This document shows positions 45,185 to 53,673 of a stretch of DNA of 64,000 bases, piece after piece; the stretch's first letter is position 1; every line of letters begins with the position of its first letter. Under the pieces are notes generated by a model. The model saw only the letters and a list, made by a program, of their open reading frames with translations, ran no database searches and had not been told where the DNA came from. The position numbers and the translations under genes were made by a program. Source of the DNA: Amycolatopsis vastitatis (lineage in GTDB: Bacteria > Actinomycetota > Actinomycetes > Mycobacteriales > Pseudonocardiaceae); assembly GCF_002234595.1 (NCBI RefSeq), contig NZ_NMUL01000005.1, positions 372,001 through 436,000 on the forward strand, in the 5' to 3' direction.

Positions 45185-45253
45185 GAGGCCAGGTTAATCG
45201 ACGGAAAGGAAAGGTAATCCGGTTGGCGTAGCGTCCGGCCGGGTTCGTACCCT

Positions 45254-46771
45254 ATGGCCATGACCGAAAACCCCGCTTCCACCAGCGAGCCCGCCGAAGA
45301 CGAACTGCCCGAGCAGATGCGGGTGCGCCGGGAGAAGCGCGACCGGATCCTCGCGGAGGGTATCGATCCTTACCCGGTCGAGGTACCCCGGACGCACTCG
45401 CTCGCCGAAGTGCGCGCCACGCATTCCGGGCTGCCTGCCGACACCGCCACCGGCGAGCAGGTCGGCGTCACCGGCCGGGTGATGTTCCTGCGCAATACGG
45501 GCAAACTGTGCTTCGCGAGCCTCCGCGAGGGTGACGGCACCGAGCTGCAGGCGATGATCAGCCTGGCGAAGGTCGGCGAAGACGCGCTGGCGGCGTGGAA
45601 GTCCGACGTCGACCTCGGCGACCACGTGTTCGTGCAGGGTGAGGTCATCACGTCCAAGCGCGGCGAGCTTTCGGTGATGGCCGACGCCTGGCGCATCACG
45701 TCGAAGGCGCTGCGCCCGCTGCCGAACGCTTTCAAGGAACTGGCCGAGGAAACGCGGGTCCGCCAGCGGTATGTCGACCTCATCATGCGGCCGCGCGCGC
45801 GGGACGTCGTGCGCACCCGCGCCGGCGTGGTCCGGTCGCTGCGCGAGTCGTTCCACCGCCGCGGGTTCACCGAGGTCGAGACACCGATGCTGCAGACGCT
45901 GCACGGCGGCGCCGCGGCCCGTCCGTTCGTCACGCGTTCGAACGCGTTCGACCTGGAGCTGTTCCTGCGGATCGCGCCGGAGCTCTACCTCAAGCGCTGC
46001 GTCGTCGGCGGTATCGAGAAGGTCTTCGAGATCAACCGCAACTTCCGGAACGAGGGCAGCGACTCGTCGCACTCGCCGGAGTTCGCGATGCTCGAGTACT
46101 ACGAGGCGTACGCCACTTACGACACGAACGCGGTGATGACGCGGCAGCTGATCCAGGAGGCCGCGCAGTCGGTGCTGGACACGTTGGTCGTAACGCTTCC
46201 GGACGGTTCGGAGTACGACCTGTCCGGCGAATGGACCACACTCGGAATGTACGAGTCGTTGTCGGATTCCCTCGGCGAAGAGGTGACGCCGGAGACCCCG
46301 GCCGCCAAACTTCACGGATTCGCGCAGGCCAGGGGCCTGGAAGTGGACCCGAAGCTCGGGCACGGGAAGCTCGTCGAGGAACTGTGGGAACACCTCGTCG
46401 GAGATCATCTGCACGCCCCGACGTTTGTCCGTGATTTTCCGCTGGAGACGTCGCCTTTGACCCGCCAGCACCGCTCGCGGCCGGGTGTCGCCGAGAAGTG
46501 GGACCTCTACGTGCGCGGATTCGAACTCGCCACCGGATACTCCGAGCTGGTCGATCCGGTCGTCGAACGGGAACGGCTCACCGAACAGTCCCTGCTGGCC
46601 GCGCAGGGCGATAGCGAAGCCATGCGGCTGGACGAGGATTTCCTGCGTGCCCTGGAGTACGGAATGCCGCCGAGCGGCGGCGTCGGAATGGGGATCGACC
46701 GGCTGCTCATGGCGCTGACCGGTCTCGGTATCCGGGAGACGATCCTCTTCCCGCTGGTGCGTCCCGAATAA
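45254..46771 (+). CDS. lysS: Lysyl-tRNA synthetase (class II)
   Basis: 505 residues. N-terminal OB-fold anticodon-binding domain (about 65-170, [21 protein letters not shown]) and the class II core: motif 2 [20 protein letters not shown], motif 3 [15 protein letters not shown]. Additional landmarks [19 protein letters not shown] and [12 protein letters not shown] 45254, with a second ATG two codons later. Compared with E. coli LysS the length is normal. Ends at a hairpin that starts within its stop codon; lsr2 follows with its own promoter. Confidence 0.96.
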   Translation: MAMTENPASTSEPAEDELPEQMRVRREKRDRILAEGIDPYPVEVPRTHSLAEVRATHSGLPADTATGEQVGVTGRVMFLRNTGKLCFASLREGDGTELQAMISLAKVGEDALAAWKSDVDLGDHVFVQGEVITSKRGELSVMADAWRITSKALRPLPNAFKELAEETRVRQRYVDLIMRPRARDVVRTRAGVVRSLRESFHRRGFTEVETPMLQTLHGGAAARPFVTRSNAFDLELFLRIAPELYLKRCVVGGIEKVFEINRNFRNEGSDSSHSPEFAMLEYYEAYATYDTNAVMTRQLIQEAAQSVLDTLVVTLPDGSEYDLSGEWTTLGMYESLSDSLGEEVTPETPAAKLHGFAQARGLEVDPKLGHGKLVEELWEHLVGDHLHAPTFVRDFPLETSPLTRQHRSRPGVAEKWDLYVRGFELATGYSELVDPVVERERLTEQSLLAAQGDSEAMRLDEDFLRALEYGMPPSGGVGMGIDRLLMALTGLGIRETILFPLVRPE

Positions 46772-46801
46772 CCCGGCCGTGTGAGGATAGCCGCGGGTTA
46801 T
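46768..46801 (+). terminator. lysS terminator
   Basis: ATAACCCG (46768-46775, including the TAA stop) pairs with CGGGTTAT (46794-46801), extended by GC/GC pairs inside. Confidence 0.6.
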
Positions 46802-46812
46802 GGCAATGAGAT

Positions 46813-46841
46813 TTGCGCTGCCCTCCCGAAGCGGGTACTAA
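46813..46841 (+). promoter_or_regulatory. lsr2 promoter
   Basis: TTGCGC (46813-46818), 17 bp, TACTAA (46836-46841). Leaves a leader of about 70 bases before the lsr2 ATG. The sequence around the -10 and downstream (TACTAATGTTCTAGACAAAG) is AT-rich compared with the surroundings, a likely Lsr2 self-binding region. Confidence 0.55.
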
Positions 46842-46917
46842 TGTTCTAGACAAAGTCTTCTGTCCCGGGGCTCGCCCCGTAACCAGATCATTGAGTAAGC
46901 CCCGCAGGAGGAATCGG

Positions 46918-47268
46918 ATGGCACAGAAGGTGCTCGTCTCGCTGGTCGACGACCTCGACGGCAGTGAGGCGGAAGAGACCGTCGAGTTCGGTTTGGACGG
47001 AGTCAGCTACCAGATCGACCTCTCCTCGGAAAACGCGGAGGAGCTGCGGGACGCCCTCGCCCAGTATGTCGAGCACGCGCGTCGTGCGGGTGGTCGCAAG
47101 CGCGCTTCGGTGCGCCCGGTCGCGGGTAAGGGTTCCGCCCGCCCGGCGGCCGTGGACCGTGAGCAGAACCAGGCCATTCGGTCTTGGGCGCGCAAGAACG
47201 GTTACGCGGTCTCCGACCGGGGCCGGATCCCCTCCGAGGTCGTCGAGGCCTACCACAAGAAGAACTGA
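46918..47268 (+). CDS. lsr2: Lsr2 nucleoid-associated protein
   Basis: 116 residues; H-NS-like xenogeneic silencer that coats AT-rich, often horizontally acquired DNA. N-terminal dimerisation domain ([35 protein letters not shown]) and C-terminal DNA-binding domain with [22 protein letters not shown], where RGR is the minor-groove AT-hook-like clamp. AGGAGGAATCGG gives a strong ribosome binding site. The AT-rich TIR island at 9.6-10.5 kb would be a natural target. Confidence 0.97.
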   Translation: MAQKVLVSLVDDLDGSEAEETVEFGLDGVSYQIDLSSENAEELRDALAQYVEHARRAGGRKRASVRPVAGKGSARPAAVDREQNQAIRSWARKNGYAVSDRGRIPSEVVEAYHKKN

Positions 47269-47360
47269 AGATTGTTCATGCCGGCCCCGGCAGGTCGCTG
47301 ACCAGCGGTAACCTTCCGGGTGGCGTGGCCAATCTCGTCGACGCGGGGTTTCAGCGGTGG

Positions 47361-47390
47361 CCGCCGGGCGAATTCGCCCGGCGGCTTTCT
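47361..47390. terminator. Bidirectional terminator lsr2/araC-type gene
   Basis: A 24-base perfect palindrome (47361-47384, CCGCCGGGCGAATTCGCCCG...) followed by CTTTCTT, between convergent genes. Confidence 0.8.
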
Positions 47391-48221
47391 TCATGCCCGA
47401 TCCTTGTCCGGTTCCCGTTCGGGTGCCGTGCGGGCCGTTCGGGCGTACTCGGCCGGCGACTGACCGGTCACTGTCCGGAAATCGCGGATGAAGTGCGACT
47501 GGTCGCTATAGCCCAGCCGAACCGCCAGACCGGCGTAATCCGCTCGCCCTTCCGAGGCGAGCTGCTGTGCGGCGTCGTTGAGCCGGTATATCCGGATCGC
47601 CCACTTGGGCGGGACGCCGACGTGTTCGGCGAACAACCGCTGTACAGAGCGGGTGGTTAGTCCAGTATCCGCACACAGTTGCGCCACCCGGGTAATTCCC
47701 GGATCCTGTGCGATTGATTCCACCGCCTCCGCGGCCTGCCGCGCGGCCGGGGAGAGTGTCACGGGATTTGCCAACAGCAAGTTGTCGATCGAACTGACCA
47801 TTTGCGCGTCACCCGCCGCCGTGCGCACCGATTCCGCGGCCTGGAGCGCCCCCGGGCCGAAAACGTCCGCGAGCGGGACAGCCCGGTCGGCGATGTCACG
47901 CACCGGCCCGCCGAGGAACGCGCGGAAGCAGCCGGGCCGGAAACGCACGCCCAAGCCCTGGACCCGGCCTTCGAGGCAGTACGAAAACACGTCGCGGGCC
48001 GGCCCGTAGACGCCGGAAGCGCCGGGGAAGAACGTCACGTGGACCGCGAGGTTCGGCAGCACCCGTTGCTGGTGGGGTGGTTTGCCGCGCAGGTCCCAGC
48101 GCAGGACCCAGTGGTAGTCGACGAAATCCGCCAGCCCGGGTGCGGGCGGGTGCCTGGTCAGCGTGAACATCGTGCGCGCGGTGGCTTCGTCCACGATGCC
48201 GCGCGGGATCCGGTGTGCCAC
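47391..48221 (-). CDS. AraC-family transcriptional regulator
   Basis: 276 residues from GTG 48221. N-terminal effector domain (FVDYHWVLRWDLRG, PNLAVHVTFFPGASGVYGP, GVRFRPGCFRAFLGGPV) resembles the DUF6597-type module; the C-terminal AraC double helix-turn-helix includes VAQLCADTGLTTRSVQRLF and LAVRLGYSDQSHFIRDFRTVTGQSPAEY. The long frame to 48404 crosses into the divergent neighbour and is not used. Start uncertain within a few codons. Divergent from the DinB-like gene with 63 bases between them, so it likely regulates it. Confidence 0.87.
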   Translation of the reverse strand: MAHRIPRGIVDEATARTMFTLTRHPPAPGLADFVDYHWVLRWDLRGKPPHQQRVLPNLAVHVTFFPGASGVYGPARDVFSYCLEGRVQGLGVRFRPGCFRAFLGGPVRDIADRAVPLADVFGPGALQAAESVRTAAGDAQMVSSIDNLLLANPVTLSPAARQAAEAVESIAQDPGITRVAQLCADTGLTTRSVQRLFAEHVGVPPKWAIRIYRLNDAAQQLASEGRADYAGLAVRLGYSDQSHFIRDFRTVTGQSPAEYARTARTAPEREPDKDRA

Positions 48222-48284
48222 GGGCTCACGGTAGCTGTCGCGTTCGTTCAAGACCGTTTGCCCGCCGCGGGCTTGGATCACCGC

Positions 48285-48854
48285 ATGAACGCCGAGTTGC
48301 TGCGCCCAGCCGCGGCCGAATTCCTCCGGGTCGCGGACGCGCTGGACGACCTGACACTGCCCACGCCGTGCGCCGGCTACGACGTCCGCGGGCTGCTGAA
48401 CCACCTCCTGTACTGGGGCCCGTGGCTCATCGCCGCGGGACGGCGTGAAGAACCACCGTCACCGGCCGTCGCGGAAGCCGAGGCGGCGCTGGTCGGGGAC
48501 GACTGGCGCGCGGCCTTGGAGAAGCAGACGTCGACGCTCGCGGACGTCTTCGGGACGCCTTCGGCGTGGACGGGCACGACGGCGCTGGGAACGGCCTCCC
48601 TGCCGGCCGCGGTGGTCGGGGACATGGTGCTGGGCGAGTTCGTCCTGCACGGCTGGGACTTGGCACGGGCCGGCGGGCAGGAGTTGCACTGCGCGCCGGA
48701 GGCGGCGCTGGCGGTGTACGAGTCGGCGGTGGCCATGGGCGAGCGGGCGCGTTCGATGGGCGTCTACGGGCCTGCCGTCGAGGTGGCTGCCGATGCGCCG
48801 CCGCTGGAGCGGGCGCTGGGTGCTGCCGGGCGCGATCCGGGGTGGCCGCGCTGA
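48285..48854 (+). CDS. DinB/mycothiol-maleylpyruvate isomerase-like metal-binding protein (TIGR03086 type)
   Basis: 189 residues, four-helix bundle of the DinB_2/MDMPI family. Typical opening LRPAAAEFLRVADALDDLTLPTPC; metal-ligand histidines in LLNHLLYW and FVLHGWDLA. Actinomycete members use mycothiol as cofactor or remain uncharacterised. Divergently transcribed from the AraC-type regulator. ATG 48285 matches the family N-terminus; the longer frame is antisense to the regulator. Confidence 0.85.
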   Translation: MNAELLRPAAAEFLRVADALDDLTLPTPCAGYDVRGLLNHLLYWGPWLIAAGRREEPPSPAVAEAEAALVGDDWRAALEKQTSTLADVFGTPSAWTGTTALGTASLPAAVVGDMVLGEFVLHGWDLARAGGQELHCAPEAALAVYESAVAMGERARSMGVYGPAVEVAADAPPLERALGAAGRDPGWPR

Positions 48855-48857
48855 CGG

Positions 48858-48887
48858 TTGTCCACAGGGCGGCTTGGATGTGGACAA
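48858..48887. promoter_or_regulatory. Inverted pair of perfect DnaA boxes
   Basis: TTGTCCACA (48858-48866) and its reverse complement TGTGGACAA (48879-48887), 12 bases apart, in the intergenic stretch 48855-49042 that holds no gene. TTGTCCACA is the preferred actinobacterial DnaA box (known). Two perfect boxes in a 30-bp dyad outside an obvious origin suggest DnaA titration or DnaA-controlled transcription. Confidence 0.6.
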
Positions 48888-49042
48888 CAGCGATCGACTT
48901 TGCCGAAGCCGCGGGGGACAGGCGAGCCCCTCATCACACCGCCAAGCTCACGGCGAGCGCGAGGTCGCGGAGCACATCGGTAGCGATCATGGTCTCGTCG
49001 AGTCGAGAGGAACCGCCAGAAAAGCACCCGCGCTGAGGACCG

Positions 49043-49867
49043 CTATCGCGAGCAGGTCCGCGGGCAGCCGTCGCACTCCGATGCCGACGGGAGCAGGTAC
49101 GAAAAGCAGCAGCTCTCGCGGCGCCGCGTCCACTCTCGGTGGCCGTCCGGGCTCTCCACCAGGCGCAACGCCGATGCCGACGTCAACGGCGGGTAGCGCT
49201 CGTCGAGGACCAACGCCGCGTCGGCGACGCCCGCGCCCTCCGCTTCCGGGGTTCCGCCCTGGCGGCCCGCCCACCACAGCGAGTTCTCCAGCGCGTCCGT
49301 CGCCGCGGCCCACAGTGTCCGGCGGCCCAACCTGCTGATCGGGGCGTACGCCCGGACGAACTGGGCCGCGTGGGCCAGGTAGCGGGCGCGCAGGACCGCC
49401 GCCAGGGCTCGCTCGTCGCGGACCACCGTGGCCTCCGGGCGGGCCGAGCCCGGGTCCGTCGGCAGGCAGTGGAACGCGTCACCCAGGATCGCCATCCCGT
49501 CCGGGTGGGGGCGGTCGTCGGACAGGCGGAACGCCAGCTCCGCCGGCTTCAGTGACGGCACCCGGCGCTCGTGGTGCAGCAACAGCGCGCCGACGTACGC
49601 CGGCACGTGCAGGTACCACGTCATCACCCAGCTGGCCGTCGTGCGGGCCGGTGCCGAGGAGTGCTCGCGCAGCAGCCAGTCGCCCAGCAGGCCGCGCCAC
49701 TCGTCGAAGTTCGCGGGGGTGTCCAGCAGCTCCGAGCAGCGGATCCAGCCCGCCGGGACGTCCTGCCGCAGCTCACTGCGGTCCTGCAGGCCCGAAACCC
49801 GCCGCAACGACGACGCGAGGCCGTCGCCGACCTCGCGTGCGTCACGGAAGGACCGCTGCTGGTTCAA
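49043..49867 (-). CDS. FhuF-like (2Fe-2S) ferric-siderophore reductase
   Basis: 274 residues. The C-terminus RRESCCFSYLLPSASECDGCP has the CC-x10-C-x2-C iron-sulfur signature of FhuF proteins, which reduce ferric siderophores in the cytosol to release iron. The remainder is helical with several Trp/His residues (WVMTWYLHVPAYVGALLLHHER). TTG 49867 is the start: AGGAGGG lies 6 bases upstream. An IdeR/DtxR box lies 29 bases before the start, supporting iron-repressed expression. The longer frame to 50065 crosses this operator and is not used. Confidence 0.88.
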   Translation of the reverse strand: MNQQRSFRDAREVGDGLASSLRRVSGLQDRSELRQDVPAGWIRCSELLDTPANFDEWRGLLGDWLLREHSSAPARTTASWVMTWYLHVPAYVGALLLHHERRVPSLKPAELAFRLSDDRPHPDGMAILGDAFHCLPTDPGSARPEATVVRDERALAAVLRARYLAHAAQFVRAYAPISRLGRRTLWAAATDALENSLWWAGRQGGTPEAEGAGVADAALVLDERYPPLTSASALRLVESPDGHREWTRRRESCCFSYLLPSASECDGCPRTCSR

Positions 49868-49895
49868 CCGCGGCCCTCCTCGAGCGCCGTAAGGA

Positions 49896-49914
49896 TTAGG
49901 AGTGCCTAACCTTA
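49896..49914 (-). promoter_or_regulatory. IdeR/DtxR iron box
   Basis: TTAGGAGTGCCTAACCTTA, a 19-bp near-palindrome matching the iron-box consensus TTAGGTTAGGCTAACCTAA at most positions, just upstream of the FhuF-like gene. Fe2+-bound IdeR would block its transcription. Confidence 0.8.
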
Positions 49915-49965
49915 CACGGAACCCGCCGCTGCGCCAATCGAGTGGGTACTCCCCAGTTGCGGACT

Positions 49966-49982
49966 GTTCGCGGTGAGCGGAC
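49966..49982 (+). promoter_or_regulatory. ClgR-like operator upstream of clpC
   Basis: GTTCGCGGTGAGCGGAC contains CGC-N5-GCG with matching flanks, as in ClgR sites that activate clp genes in actinobacteria (known). It lies about 245 bases before the clpC start. Confidence 0.5.
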
Positions 49983-50225
49983 ACCGCGCGGATGGCGGAA
50001 TCCGTATGGCCGTCCGCACGTTGGGCTTGACGTAAAGGTGCAGGGCAACCTGATGATGGAAGCACCCGGGAGACCCCCCTGTCCGGGTGCGAAAAAGACC
50101 GCCGAGAGCCGTAGTGGTACGCCAGCGCGACGGCTTGGCTACTAGAGTGGTCTCACGGTGCTGAATCCATCGCGGTGAAAGCACGATGGAAACGGGCCGC
50201 CGGCGCAGCAGTCGAGGGAGTGCAC

Positions 50226-52784
50226 ATGTTTGAGAGGTTCACCGACCGCGCGAGGCGGGTGGTCGTCCTGGCTCAAGAAGAGGCCAGGATGCTCAACCAC
50301 AACTACATCGGCACCGAGCACATCCTCCTGGGTCTGATCCACGAGGGTGAGGGTGTCGCCGCCAAGGCGCTGGAGTCGCTGGGCATCGCCCTGGAGGGCG
50401 TGCGCCAGCAGGTCGAGGAGATCATCGGCCAGGGCCAGCAGGCGCCGAGCGGGCACATTCCGTTCACGCCGCGCGCCAAGAAGGTGCTGGAGCTGTCGCT
50501 GCGCGAAGCGCTGCAGCTCGGCCACAACTACATCGGCACCGAGCACATCCTGCTCGGCCTGATCCGCGAGGGCGAAGGCGTCGCCGCGCAGGTCCTGGTC
50601 AAGCTGGGAGCGGACCTCAACCGGGTCCGCCAGCAGGTGCTGCAGCTGCTCTCGGGCTACCAGGGCGGCAAGGAGTCCACCGAAACCGGTTCCGGCCGCG
50701 GTGAGGGCACCCCGTCGTCGTCGCTGGTGCTGGACCAGTTCGGCCGCAACATGACCGTGCTCGCCCGCGAGGGCAAGCTCGACCCGGTCATCGGGCGCGG
50801 CAAGGAGATCGAGCGGGTCATGCAGGTGCTGTCCCGCCGGACCAAGAACAACCCGGTGCTCATCGGCGAGCCGGGCGTCGGCAAGACCGCCGTCGTCGAG
50901 GGCCTCGCGCAGAGCATCGTCAAGGGCGAGGTGCCCGAGACGCTCAAGGACAAGCAGCTCTACACGCTGGACCTGGGCTCCCTGGTCGCCGGCTCCCGCT
51001 ACCGCGGTGACTTCGAAGAGCGCCTGAAGAAGGTGCTCAAGGAGATCAAGACCCGCGGCGACATCATCCTGTTCATCGACGAGCTGCACACGCTGGTCGG
51101 GGCGGGTGCCGCCGAGGGCGCGATCGACGCGGCTTCGATCCTGAAGCCGATGCTCGCCCGCGGTGAGCTGCAGACGATCGGCGCGACCACGCTCGAGGAG
51201 TACCGCAAGTACATCGAGAAGGACGCCGCCCTCGAGCGCCGGTTCCAGCCGATCCAGGTCGGCGAGCCGTCGCTGGAGCACACCATCGAGATCCTCAAGG
51301 GCCTGCGCGACCGGTACGAGGCGCACCACCGCGTCTCGATCACCGACTCGGCGCTGGTCGCCGCCGCGACCCTGGCGGACCGGTACATCAACGACCGGTT
51401 CCTCCCGGACAAGGCGATCGACCTGATCGACGAGGCCGGCGCCCGGATGCGCATCCGCCGGATGACCGCGCCGCCGGACCTGCGCGAGTTCGACGAGAAG
51501 ATCGCGAACGTCCGCCGCGACAAGGAGTCCGCGATCGACGCGCAGGACTTCGAGCGGGCCGCCCGCCTGCGTGACGAGGAGAAGACCCTCCTCGGCCAGA
51601 AGGGCGAGCGGGAGAAGCAGTGGAAGGACGGCGACCTCGACGTCGTCGCCGAGGTCGACGACGAGCAGATCGCGGAGGTGCTGGCCAACTGGACCGGCAT
51701 CCCGGTGTTCAAGCTGACCGAGGAGGAGACCACCCGGCTGCTGCGCATGGAGGACGAGCTCCACAAGCGCATCATCGGCCAGGAGGACGCGGTCAAGGCC
51801 GTCTCGCAGGCGATCCGCCGTACGCGTGCCGGTCTGAAGGACCCGAAGCGCCCGTCGGGCTCGTTCATCTTCGCCGGCCCGTCCGGTGTCGGTAAGACCG
51901 AGCTGTCCAAGGCGCTGGCCTCGTTCCTGTTCGGCGAGGACGACGCGCTCATCCAGATCGACATGGGTGAGTTCCACGACCGCTACACCGCTTCGCGGCT
52001 CTTCGGTGCCCCTCCGGGCTACGTCGGCTACGAAGAGGGCGGCCAGCTGACGGAGAAGGTGCGTCGCAAGCCGTTCTCGGTGGTCCTGTTCGACGAGATC
52101 GAGAAGGCGCACCAGGAGATCTACAACACGCTCCTGCAGGTGCTGGAGGACGGCCGCCTGACCGACGGTCAGGGTCGCACGGTCGACTTCAAGAACACGG
52201 TCCTCATCTTCACGTCCAACCTGGGTACGTCGGACATCTCGAAGTCCGTCTCGCTCGGGTTCGCCGGGGGCAACGACACCGGCACCCGGTACGAGAAGAT
52301 GAAGCAGAAGGTCAACGAGGAAATGAAGAAGCATTTCCGCCCGGAGTTCCTGAACCGGATCGATGACATCATCGTGTTCCACCAGTTGACCAAGGAACAG
52401 ATCATCATGATGGTCGACCTGATGATCAACCGCGTGGAGACGCAGCTCAAGGCCAAGGACATGGAGCTGGAGCTGACCGAGAAGGCGAAGTCCCTCCTCG
52501 CGAAGCGCGGCTTCGACCCCGTGCTCGGTGCCCGGCCGCTGCGCCGGACGATCCAGCGCGAGATCGAGGACCAGCTGTCGGAGAAGATCCTCTTCGGCGA
52601 GGTCGAGCCCGGCCAGATCATCCTGGTCGACGTCGAAGGCTGGAGCGGCAACCCGGAGGACAAGGACGACCAGGCGAAGTTCACCTTCCGCGGTGAGCGC
52701 CGTCCGTCGTCGATCCCGGACGCCCCGCCGGTCAGCATCGGCGCCGGCCACGAGGAGCAGGGCGGCGAAGCCGAGAACGACTGA
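50226..52784 (+). CDS. clpC: ATP-dependent Clp protease ATP-binding subunit ClpC
   Basis: 852 residues; Hsp100 unfoldase feeding ClpP. N-terminal double Clp_N repeat ([34 protein letters not shown] appears twice), D1 Walker [10 protein letters not shown], UvrB/UvrC-like middle domain ([18 protein letters not shown]), D2 Walker [10 protein letters not shown], and IGF-type ClpP-binding region near LGFAGG. ATG 50226 preceded by GAGGGAG; the frame from 50175 adds unconserved residues. 3' neighbours differ from Mycobacterium. Essential in mycobacteria (known). Confidence 0.97.
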   Translation: MFERFTDRARRVVVLAQEEARMLNHNYIGTEHILLGLIHEGEGVAAKALESLGIALEGVRQQVEEIIGQGQQAPSGHIPFTPRAKKVLELSLREALQLGHNYIGTEHILLGLIREGEGVAAQVLVKLGADLNRVRQQVLQLLSGYQGGKESTETGSGRGEGTPSSSLVLDQFGRNMTVLAREGKLDPVIGRGKEIERVMQVLSRRTKNNPVLIGEPGVGKTAVVEGLAQSIVKGEVPETLKDKQLYTLDLGSLVAGSRYRGDFEERLKKVLKEIKTRGDIILFIDELHTLVGAGAAEGAIDAASILKPMLARGELQTIGATTLEEYRKYIEKDAALERRFQPIQVGEPSLEHTIEILKGLRDRYEAHHRVSITDSALVAAATLADRYINDRFLPDKAIDLIDEAGARMRIRRMTAPPDLREFDEKIANVRRDKESAIDAQDFERAARLRDEEKTLLGQKGEREKQWKDGDLDVVAEVDDEQIAEVLANWTGIPVFKLTEEETTRLLRMEDELHKRIIGQEDAVKAVSQAIRRTRAGLKDPKRPSGSFIFAGPSGVGKTELSKALASFLFGEDDALIQIDMGEFHDRYTASRLFGAPPGYVGYEEGGQLTEKVRRKPFSVVLFDEIEKAHQEIYNTLLQVLEDGRLTDGQGRTVDFKNTVLIFTSNLGTSDISKSVSLGFAGGNDTGTRYEKMKQKVNEEMKKHFRPEFLNRIDDIIVFHQLTKEQIIMMVDLMINRVETQLKAKDMELELTEKAKSLLAKRGFDPVLGARPLRRTIQREIEDQLSEKILFGEVEPGQIILVDVEGWSGNPEDKDDQAKFTFRGERRPSSIPDAPPVSIGAGHEEQGGEAEND

Positions 52785-52806
52785 TCTCGGCTGAGTGGTT
52801 CGCAGG

Positions 52807-52838
52807 AGGGCGGTTCCCCGAGGGGAGCCGCCCTTCTT
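52807..52838 (+). terminator. clpC terminator
   Basis: AGGGCGG (52807-52813) pairs with CCGCCCT (52828-52834), with TCCCC/GGGGA inside; TTCTT follows. Confidence 0.8.
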
Positions 52839-52856
52839 GCGTCTGGAGGATTCGCG

Positions 52857-52877
52857 CTATAAGGTAGACGTTATAGT
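52857..52877 (+). promoter_or_regulatory. Toxin-antitoxin operator/promoter
   Basis: CTATAA-N8-TTATAG dyad (52857-52876) overlaps the -10 TATAGT (52872-52877). The predicted start of transcription, 6-7 bases later, is the A of the toxin ATG at 52884. The antitoxin or complex likely binds the dyad. Confidence 0.55.
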
Positions 52878-52883
52878 CTGCAG

Positions 52884-53249
52884 ATGGCGTGGGAGATCGA
52901 ACTGCATGACGAGGTCGACCAGTGGTTCGTGGATCTGTGCCGTGAAGACCCGGTCTCCGCGGACCGGGTCGAAGAGGCGATCGACATGCTCGCCCGTGAG
53001 GGTCCCCGGCTCGGCAGGCCGCTGGTCGATCGGGTCAAGGGTTCGAGCCTGCACAACTTGAAAGAACTGCGACCGGCGTCCGCGGGGAGCAGCGAGATCA
53101 GGATCCTCTTCGCGTTCGACCCCACTCGGCACGCGTTGCTGCTGGTGGCCGGCGACAAGGCTGGAAACTGGAAGCGCTGGTACGACGTCAACATCCCGAT
53201 CGCGGAGCGACGGTTTCGCGATCACCTGTGTGAGCGAAGGGAGGACTGA
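52884..53249 (+). CDS. HigB/RelE-type toxin
   Basis: 121 residues of the phage Gp49-like HigB family: EIELHDEVDQWFVDLC, LGRPLVDRVKGSSLHNLKELRP, IRILFAFDPTRHALLLVAGDKAGNW and a C-terminal IPIAERRFRDHL. Such proteins are ribosome-dependent mRNA endonucleases (RelE fold). Toxin-first order with the antitoxin 3 bases downstream is the HigBA arrangement. No ribosome binding site is present; the promoter position implies a leaderless mRNA. Confidence 0.88.
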   Translation: MAWEIELHDEVDQWFVDLCREDPVSADRVEEAIDMLAREGPRLGRPLVDRVKGSSLHNLKELRPASAGSSEIRILFAFDPTRHALLLVAGDKAGNWKRWYDVNIPIAERRFRDHLCERRED

Positions 53250-53252
53250 GCG

Positions 53253-53615
53253 ATGAGCCGATCCTGGAAAGACGTCAAGGCCGACAAACTCGCCATCGAC
53301 CGTGAGGCCGGCCGCGATGTCGGGGCCGCCCGCGTCGCCGCACGCGAGGCCACCGAGGCGTACGTGCTCGGTTTTCGCCTGGCTCAGCTCCGCGAGGATG
53401 CCGGCATCAGTCAAACCGAGCTCGCCCGCCGGATGGGGGTCAGCCAGCCGCGGATCAGTCAGCTCGAACAGGGGGACCCCGGGCAGATGGAACTGGACAC
53501 CCTCCGCCGCTACATCACGGCCCTCGGCGGCCGGATGCACGTGGTCGCCGATTTCGAAGACCACGACGTCACGGTTTCGGCTGCGGAGCGTGGTTCGGCC
53601 GACGCCTGCGCCTGA
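53253..53615 (+). CDS. HigA-type antitoxin (XRE family)
   Basis: 120 residues. Cro/CI helix-turn-helix at about residues 45-95 (LGFRLAQLREDAGISQTELA, MGVSQPRISQLEQGD), followed by the dimerisation tail (TLRRYITALGGRMHVVADFE). It neutralises the upstream toxin and represses the operon. GGAGG upstream of the ATG, with spacing of about 5. Convergence with no other genes; next gene starts 58 bases later. Confidence 0.9.
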   Translation: MSRSWKDVKADKLAIDREAGRDVGAARVAAREATEAYVLGFRLAQLREDAGISQTELARRMGVSQPRISQLEQGDPGQMELDTLRRYITALGGRMHVVADFEDHDVTVSAAERGSADACA

Positions 53616-53673
53616 TCGAAGCAGCACCCTCCGCCCGTGAGACGATGCCCGCGGGCTCGGGAGGGGAACCGCT

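Noticed and set aside
50062..50090. Hairpin GCACCCGG/CCGGGTGC upstream of clpC as a terminator
   Set aside because: No U tract in either direction (GAAAAAG follows on the plus strand) and no gene ends nearby; more likely part of the 5' leader or incidental.
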